Positions 1 to 5,553 of a stretch of 10,214 nucleotides of DNA are shown piece by piece. Origin of the DNA: Hepatocystis sp. ex Piliocolobus tephrosceles (taxonomy: Eukaryota > Apicomplexa > Aconoidasida > Haemosporida > Plasmodiidae); the NCBI GenBank assembly GCA_902459845.2, contig CABPSV020000463.1, positions 5,537-15,750 on the forward strand, in the 5' to 3' direction. The stretch's first letter is position 1, and each line of letters opens with the position of its first letter. A program made the translations under genes and the position numbers. The notes under the pieces were generated by a model. The model was not told where the DNA came from and searched no databases. It worked only from the letters and a program-made list of their open reading frames with translations.

Positions 1-79
1 ATACATACATACATATATACATACATACATATATACATACATACATATATACATACATACATATATACATACATATATA
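1..79. repeat. ATAC/ATAT microsatellite
   Basis: A run built from a 16-base unit (acatacatacatatat) occurs about five times, ending in a shorter degenerate copy. It reaches the left window edge, so the full array may be longer. Repeats of this kind are common in Plasmodium intergenic DNA. It lies beyond the 3' end of the minus-strand hydrolase gene, and no coding sense is visible. Confidence 0.9.
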
Positions 80-306
80 AATGTAGGACAACCTCAATTA
101 CTGTGTAAATTTGTGATTTTTTGAGACAGCTTCAATAATTTGTAATAAAAATTTTATTTTTATTAAAAAAAAAAAAAAAAAAAAAATAGATAATATGCTG
201 ATATATGTATGTATATACTTGCACATATCTATATATATATATATATATATGGTGCACCTTCCGTTGTTTTTTATTTTATTTTTTTTTTTTTTTTTGATGT
301 TTGCAT
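80..306. other. Non-coding region downstream of the hydrolase gene
   Basis: No gene is supported here. The stretch holds an A tract near 165-186, an (AT)n run near 229-250 and a T tract near 278-295. For the minus-strand gene that ends at 307, the T tract reads as an A run directly after the stop codon, so this segment probably contains its 3' untranslated region and polyadenylation site. No specific processing signal can be singled out in such A/T-rich DNA. Confidence 0.6.
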
Positions 307-2192
307 TTAAAAATTAAACGGAACAAATAAACCATCGTGAGCCAAAGTAAAAGAAATGTTTGGGTATTGTTTTGATAATTTTTGTAAATATAAATTAGTT
401 ATGTTATGTTCAACATCACAAGACATACCAACAAAATAAACTTTTTTTGGTTTTATTATTAGAGCCATTTTTATGCTTTCATATAATGAGAAATGGGAAT
501 AATGTTTTTGTTTATAATATAAAGCGTCAATTATTAAAACATCCACTGTACCCATTTTTTTTATATAATTAAATACATAAACAGGTATATATGAACAATC
601 TGAAATATATACTAATTTATCATTATTTCCTACTATATAACCCAAACATACATAATTTTTACCATGTAAAAATGGTATAAATCTTATTTTTTTATTTTTA
701 TCGAACTGAGTATATATAAAACCATGCTCATCTCTTTTATCATATGTATGTATATTTATTATTTTTTTTTTTTCATCATTACATATGTCATTTTGATTTT
801 TTGTTTCATTTGTGTTGTTATTATCACTACTAGTGTTATTAACAATATTGTTAATATTATTACCATTATTTGTACAATTCCCACTATTAATATTTTTTTT
901 ACATATATTATCTTCATCTGTACTAACTACATTACTTTTTTCTTGTGTTTGGTTAAAGTACTCATCCTCTAAAGTAAACTTATTATATATTTTATCTTTT
1001 ATTACTAATACATTTAGTGCAGCTATTTTAGAATAAAAAATATTTTCGTATCTTTTTTTTACTAAATAATCATAACCATTTTTTAATCTTTCATATGATA
1101 CTTCATTTACATAAACATCTATTGGTTTGTCCGACGTATAATAAAATATATCTCCATGCGATACTCGCTTATATTCTTGTAAATCTCTCAAATCATCGAT
1201 ACCATTTAATGCATCTGTATGGCTGTGAGTAATTAATACAGAATCTATGCTTATTTCCTAAAAAAACAAAAAGACGAACAAAATAAAAACCATACAAAAA
1301 GGGTTACAAAAAGGGTTATATAAAATGTTACACAAAAAATATTACAAAAAAAATATTACAAAAAAAATATTACAAAAAAAATATTACAAAAAAAATATTA
1401 CAAAAAAAAAAAAAAAAATTTTATGTTTGTATGTTTATGTGTGTATGTACGTATGTTTGTTTTTGATTTTACACAGAAGTCGATCTTGTCCCTGTTATGT
1501 AAGAGGCTATCTCTAAACGTTTTTCCTACATCTATAAGTACAGAAGAGCCATTGGATTTTAATAATACAGATATATTATTTCTTTTATTTTTTGAATTAT
1601 TGTTCAAAGCGTCAAAACATGTATAACATTTAAGTTCATTATAATTAGGATACTTTTTTTTTAAAAACAAATCATTAAGCTGGTCTATAGTTTCTAAACC
1701 TTTTGAAACCAATCCTTCAACAAATCCATCTACCAGTTCATTATCTTCCTTACTTATATCTTTGCTCGTTTTTTCTATTTTTATACCCTGTGATGATAGA
1801 ATTCGTGAATTTTTAAAAATGTGGGATAATTTAGGTGTCGACGAAGAAGAACCTGTACCTGTTTGAGTTGAATAAAAGATAATCAGGAAAAAAAAAAAAA
1901 AAATATAAAATAAAAAATACACATGCACAAATGTGTATATGTACATATATTTATGATACTGTTATATTATTTTTGTCATTTTTTTATGTCATTTTTTTAT
2001 GTCTTTTTTTTATGTCATTTTTTTATGTCATTTTTTTGTGTCATTTTTTTATGTCTTTTTTTTATGTCATTTTTTTATGTCATTTTTTTATGTCTTTTTT
2101 TTATGTCTTTTTTTTATGTCATTTTTTTGTGTTATTTTTTTATATACTTTTTAAAATTTACCTAAAAATAAGATGCCATTTTCAGTTGTCAT
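307..2192 (-). CDS. Metallo-beta-lactamase-fold hydrolase, PhnP-like (three exons)
   Basis: Proposed exons on the minus strand are 2192-2162, 1858-1473 and 1257-307, giving 455 residues; the lengths 31, 386 and 951 join in frame. Exon 1 encodes MTTENGILFLG and is split in phase 1; exon 2 continues with TGSSSSTP, restoring the LGTGSS loop that opens this family. Exon 2 also carries CYTC (residues 88-91), the conserved NNISVLL segment and LIDVGKTFRDS. Exon 3 opens with ISIDSVLITHSHTDALNG, whose HxHxDA motif (H150, H152, D154) binds metal in the family. Later blocks are FLHG (H337), YISDCS (D359), SHFSL (H394), GMSCDVEH (H423) and AHDGLFVP. The final residue of the classical HxHxDH motif is Ala, as I recall for many plant and fungal relatives. 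Two inserts are unusual: a charged segment at about 22-86 and an Asn-rich one at about 243-303. A metal-dependent hydrolase, perhaps a phosphodiesterase, is inferred; the substrate is unknown. Confidence 0.86.
1258..1472 (-). other. Intron 2 of the hydrolase gene
   Basis: The donor is TTCTGT|GTAAAA and the acceptor TTTTGTTTTTTTAG|GAAATA, both read on the minus strand. Removing 215 bases in phase 0 joins DKIDFC to EISIDSVLITHSHTDA. That junction falls just before the metal-binding strand, where the family sequence is continuous. The acceptor TAG is itself an in-frame stop when the intron is retained. Confidence 0.85.
1335..1405. repeat. 14-bp tandem repeat inside hydrolase intron 2
   Basis: About five copies of a 14-base unit (attacaaaaaaaat) run head to tail and end in a longer A tract. 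The array lies wholly inside the inferred second intron of the minus-strand hydrolase gene. In transcript sense it is a T-rich run broken by GTAA. Confidence 0.85.
1859..2161 (-). other. Intron 1 of the hydrolase gene
   Basis: On the minus strand the donor reads TTTTTAG|GTAAAT and the acceptor AACTCAAACAG|GTACAG, preceded by a long T tract and a mixed pyrimidine stretch. Removing 303 bases joins G to GT and gives the Gly of the LGTGSS loop. The retained intron meets an in-frame TAA within a few codons, so splicing is needed for a full product. A second AG lies 6 bases downstream of the chosen acceptor; using it would remove two residues of the loop. Confidence 0.82.
1978..2142. repeat. 13-bp tandem repeat inside hydrolase intron 1
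   Basis: Some twelve copies of a 13-base unit (atttttttatgtc and variants starting with t, or with gtgtc) are arranged head to tail. They fill more than half of the first intron. Plus-strand open frames across this array are simple repeat readings of MSFF/FLCH type and are not genes. Confidence 0.9.
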
Positions 2193-2675
2193 ACTTGATG
2201 TAAAGGTGGAGTATACATATAAAAAAATATATATATGTATATATATATATATGTATGGGTATGTATGTATGTTTATATAATGTGTTTACTAACACGATGG
2301 GTTTATTATTTTTTTTTATCTATTTCATTATCTATATTTTTGTATAGTCTTTAATTTGTTGTCTTTCTTTTTATTATAACAGAGAAATATCAAGAAAGCT
2401 GTTAGAATGTTTTTTATATATTATTACATATACACATATGTATGTATGTATGTATGTCAAGTTCTATATTTGTAACCTTCCCAGCCACAAGATTTTATTT
2501 GGTAAAATTTGTACTAGGTATGTGTAAAAAATACGACAAATATTTTCACAGTGAAAAAAAAAACACGTGTATTAAGCAAAAAAAAAAAATAAATAAAATA
2601 AAATGAAATAAATAAATAAACTTATTAAAAATTAAAAATAAATGAAAACTCAAAGTTCAAAAAAAAAAAAAAAAA

Positions 2676-2831
2676 GTAAAGCAAAATAAAATAAAATAAA
2701 ACAAAATAAAATAAAATAAAACAAAATAAAATAAAACAAAATAAAACAAAATAAAACAAAATAAAATAAAATAAAGCAAAATAAAATAAAGCAAAATAAA
2801 ATAAAGCAAAATAAAATAAAATAAAATAAAA
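2676..2831. repeat. AAAAT/AAAAC pentanucleotide minisatellite
   Basis: A run of about 30 five-base units alternates between aaaat, aaaac and a few aaagc variants. It produces long but meaningless minus-strand frames of Phe/Leu/Tyr/Cys/Ile composition. It sits roughly in the middle of the divergent intergenic region. Confidence 0.93.
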
Positions 2832-2978
2832 GCAATTATATCAACAAGCAAAATAAATATACAATGTATAAGCGAAGTGTTATGCAAGTCTTAAATTGAA
2901 AAAAAAAAATAAATAAATAAATAAAACACAATTAATTAATTGACTTCAGTGTCGTACATAGAGAGCATAACGAAAGGA

Positions 2979-3020
2979 ATGGTGGCGACAGTAAAACGCC
3001 TCTATAAAGTGAATAAGTAA
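2979..3020 (+). other. Short ORF in a G+C-richer patch, possible uORF
   Basis: A 13-codon ORF (MVATVKRLYKVNK) lies in the only intergenic stretch here with clearly less skewed base composition, about 2941-3003. If the LRR transcript starts upstream, it would be an upstream ORF. The same patch contains a small GGCG/CGCC hairpin (2984-2987 with 2997-3000, 9-base loop). Neither coding nor regulatory function is demonstrated; chance is quite possible. Confidence 0.2.
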
Positions 3021-3289
3021 ACAAATAACTCAATAAATGATCAAAAAATTGAATAAATATCTAAATCAGTGAATAATTAAAAAAAAAGTATATATACATA
3101 TATGTAAGACGAAAAGCACGTATAAATAACCTTTTTGACTACTCTAAAAGTATCTACTATTAATTTTAATTGCATTTAAGAAATTAAGTAAAAAATTTAT
3201 GTGAGTATACGTACATATATGTATATATATATATATATAACCTTATGCATGTATGTTTTTTTTTTTTTTTTTTTTTTTTTTATTTATAG

Positions 3290-3317
3290 ATGGACCTTAT
3301 TCACCTTAAAAACACGG
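3290..3317 (+). other. Exon-like block with splice borders, possible leader exon
   Basis: A very long T tract (about 3256-3280) is followed by TATTTATAG and then ATGGACCTTATTC. The block ends at CACGG|GTAATG, a usable donor. A matching acceptor, ACTTTCTATACTTATACAG, ends at 3609 just before the LRR start. The block could be a non-coding leader exon of the LRR gene. As written, joining it to 3610 is out of frame with the LRR ORF and runs through 16 Lys codons to a stop, so I do not include it in the coding model. Confidence 0.25.
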
Positions 3318-3437
3318 GTAATGTGTGTATATATATGCACGTGTATATTACATATATACATAGTGTATAGTATATGCATTGATGCGCATTTGTATTTTAA
3401 CACATTTTTATTTTTTCATTTTTTATTATGAAGTGAG

Positions 3438-3472
<35 letters not shown>

Positions 3473-3610
3473 CAAAGTCGATAAAATCAATAAAATTATG
3501 ACCCCGACAGTTTTATGTAATAATAAATATATATAAACATAAATATACAGAGAGAGGGGACATAAAAAAAGGAGAGCAAAACAATTTATTACTTTCTATA
3601 CTTATACAGT

Positions 3611-3613
<3 letters not shown>

Positions 3614-3662
<49 letters not shown>
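3614..3662 (+). repeat. 49-base A tract before the LRR gene start
   Basis: An uninterrupted run of 49 A ends 8 bases before the inferred ATG of the LRR gene. It would either be part of the 5' leader or mark a nucleosome-poor promoter edge. Its exact length in the genome is uncertain, because homopolymers this long are often miscounted. Confidence 0.9.
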
Positions 3663-3664
<2 letters not shown>

Positions 3665-3670
3665 GTAAAA

Positions 3671-4860
3671 ATGGAAACCTGCTTAACTAGTAACTACATT
3701 AAAATAACAGAAAAGTTAAAAAGTCCCAATTTTAGCCCACAAAAAATAAAATTAAAAAGTAAAAATTTGAATAATAATGGTAATAATAATTATAATGATA
3801 TTATCGATTGTGATATTATAGAATGTTTTTGTGAAGCATTACAAAATAATACTACATTTAAAGGGAAGTTAGATTTATCATATAATAACTTAAATGAACT
3901 ACATTTATTTAATATTTTAAGTACTGTTTATGAAAATGAGAATATATCTGGTATAAATATAAAACATAATAAAATAACAAAACTGGTATTAAATAAATTA
4001 TTATTAATTATTAATAATAAAGCTAACATTAAATATTTAAATATACAAAATACTTATTTAAACAATCAAGAAATTAAAAATATTATATATTCATCACTTA
4101 GTCATAATTATATTGAAACATTAAAACTTCCTTATTTACACATTGAAGTTTTTCCTTTTTTTATTAAACATTTAAATGAAAATAATTTTATTAACAAATT
4201 ACATATTCTTATTACATCTCGTGATTTTATAAACTCGAACAATAGCATTTTTCACGACAATGCTAAAGAAACTTATGAAAATTGTATACAAGTAAATGCC
4301 TATTAACAAATATATACATATTTTTGTTTATCTCATATTTTTAAAAATAATTTATGTGAACGGATATGTATGCATATATATACAATTGGAACAGACAAAG
4401 ACACAACAAAAATGAGAACTTCTTTTAATACTGTCAATTAAACATAAAGACATATTAAATTAAATATTTTGTAAACAGTAAACTGTAAATCTTTTTTTTT
4501 TGACACTTTTTTTGAAACTTTTTTTGAAACTTTTTTTCACACTTTTTTTCACACTTTTTTTGACGCTTTTTTTTTATATTCCATCAGAAATTAAGAAAGT
4601 TATTTAAAGAACTATATAATGTAGTTGAAAACAAAGAGAATATAAAAAATGTCAAATTTGAAATTGATTTTCATGATCAAGAAATTGAAGATTTAATTGA
4701 TTGTATAAAATATACTTGTGAAAAACATAAAGAAAGTTTAAAAAAAGAACAAAAAAATAATGAGGATGCTATAGAAATCAGTTCATTTGAAAAAATTCAA
4801 TTACTCATGTCGGATATTAAGGGGTAAAAAATAAGCACATGTACAACAAACACATAAACA

Positions 4861-4902
<42 letters not shown>

Positions 4903-5207
4903 TTGTTGTATATGTGTTGCTTTACAACTGTGTTTACAAATATTAATGTAATCGAAACATACACATAAAATGTATAATTTTTTTTAGAAAAAAAAAAAAA
5001 AAAAAAAAAAAAAAAACAAACTCTACAACAGGCCTATTTTTGTACTTAACTAAAATCTCTTACCGTTTTGTTCCTATATTTTTATTTTTATTTTCTATTT
5101 TCTATTTTTCATGAAGGACAAAGAAACACATTAAAAAATTTGAAAAGGAAGTTCCATTACATTTTAATAAGGACATAGTAAATTTAATTCAAAAGATGCT
5201 TCCCTAG
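3671..5207 (+). CDS. Leucine-rich repeat protein (three exons)
   Basis: Proposed exons are 3671-4291, 4588-4823 and 5117-5207, giving 315 residues; their sum of 948 bases keeps frame. The start codon has the A-rich context (AAAAATGG) usual in this lineage. Residues about 25-175 hold four to five leucine-rich repeats of the ribonuclease-inhibitor kind, with 27-29-residue spacing: KLDLSYNNLNEL (66-77), ISGINIKHNKIT (92-103), IKYLNIQNTYLN (120-131) and IETLKLPYLHIE (148-159). An Asn-rich insert lies near 34-43. Exon 2 (residues 208-286) and exon 3 form a charged, mostly helical tail with KLRKLFKELYNVV, IEDLIDCIKYTCEKH and IKKFEKEVPLHF. No signal peptide or membrane segment is seen. Such folds usually bind proteins; the partner is unknown. 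I cannot tie it to a named LRR protein. Exon 1 read alone would stop at 4306 after VNAY, an intron-retention product. Confidence 0.8.
4292..4587 (+). other. Intron 1 of the LRR gene
   Basis: The donor is ATACAA|GTAAAT and the acceptor TATATTCCATCAG|AAATTA, after a T-rich repeat. Removing 296 bases in phase 0 joins YENCIQ to KLRKLFKEL. The open frame that follows the acceptor continues for 78 codons with ordinary Plasmodium coding composition, which supports it as an exon. Confidence 0.82.
4502..4573. repeat. 12-bp tandem repeat forming the intron 1 pyrimidine tract
   Basis: Six copies of a 12-base unit (gacacttttttt, gaaacttttttt or cacacttttttt) end about 14 bases before the acceptor of LRR intron 1. 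The repeat supplies nearly all of the pyrimidine-rich stretch in front of that acceptor. Confidence 0.9.
4824..5116 (+). other. Intron 2 of the LRR gene
   Basis: The donor is ATTAAGG|GGTAAA read with the GT at 4824-4825, and the acceptor is TTTTTCATGAAG|GACAAA. Removing 293 bases joins GG to G, giving Gly-Thr at the junction, and opens the final exon to a TAG stop at 5205. The intron contains an (AT)n run (about 4866-4901) and an A tract (about 4987-5016). Retention gives an immediate TAA. Confidence 0.75.
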
Positions 5208-5445
5208 TTTTTTTATTTTTTTTTTTTTTTTTTTGTTTTTTAAATAAAAAGAAAGAATGTAGCGATATACATTAAAAAAAAATGGAAAAAAAAAAATGAA
5301 AAAAAAAAAATGGGAAAAAAAAATGGGAAAAAAAAATGAGTAAAATATAAAAAACGTTATTAAACTGTGCATATTATGTAACTCACATTCTGTTATGCAC
5401 TTTATTATAACAAGTACGTATAAATATATGCATAATAACAGTCAT

Positions 5446-5482
<37 letters not shown>

Positions 5483-5553
5483 AAATTTTAAAAAAAAATA
5501 ATATATACATACACATGTAAATATGTAAACATTATTTTGTAGGATTAGGATGC
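5208..5553. other. Convergent intergenic region
   Basis: The LRR gene ends rightward at 5207 and the large minus-strand gene ends leftward at 5554, so both 3' untranslated regions must fit in about 345 bases and may overlap. It contains T tracts at about 5208-5234 and 5449-5479 and a short array of A8-10 TGG units at about 5272-5338. No RNA gene or further exon is visible. Confidence 0.7.

Larger units (their letters stand above)
2193..3670. promoter_or_regulatory. Divergent intergenic region shared by hydrolase and LRR genes
   Basis: The hydrolase gene starts leftward at 2192 and the LRR gene rightward at 3671, so this stretch of about 1.5 kb should contain both promoters and both 5' leaders. 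It holds ATGT microsatellites (about 2226-2275 and 2437-2458), an AAAAT/AAAAC minisatellite, a G+C-richer patch near 2941-3020, an exon-like block at 3290-3317, a T tract at about 3256-3280, an (AT)n run near 3440-3471, and a long A tract before the LRR start. No particular transcription-factor site can be assigned. Poly(dA:dT) and (AT)n tracts are typical of Plasmodium upstream regions. Confidence 0.6.

Noticed and set aside
1..79. Telomeric or subtelomeric repeat
   Set aside because: The unit is ATAC/ATAT, not the GGGTTYA-type Plasmodium telomere repeat, and the neighbouring genes look like ordinary chromosome-internal genes.
1398..1946. N-terminal MYIYTFVHVYFLFYIFFF as a signal peptide or membrane anchor of the hydrolase
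   Set aside because: This part lies in intron 1 (T tract and acceptor region). The spliced start at 2192 gives the expected LGTGSS loop directly, so the hydrophobic lead is an artefact of unspliced reading.
1923..2203. Plus-strand frames of MSFFYVIFLC type resembling membrane proteins
   Set aside because: They are readings of the 13-base T-rich intron repeat antisense to the hydrolase gene.
2381..2520. Possible exon between an AACAG acceptor near 2382 and an ACTAG|GTATGT donor near 2518
   Set aside because: The borders look usable, but the frames inside are short and broken by stops. No neighbouring coding segment joins it, so chance or a non-coding leader cannot be told apart.
2650..2887. 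Minus-strand Phe/Leu/Tyr frames
   Set aside because: They are direct readings of the AAAAT/AAAAC minisatellite, with no other content.
5184..5372. Minus-strand 62-residue Phe-rich frame
   Set aside because: It is built from A-tract antisense and overlaps the last LRR exon; no family features are visible.
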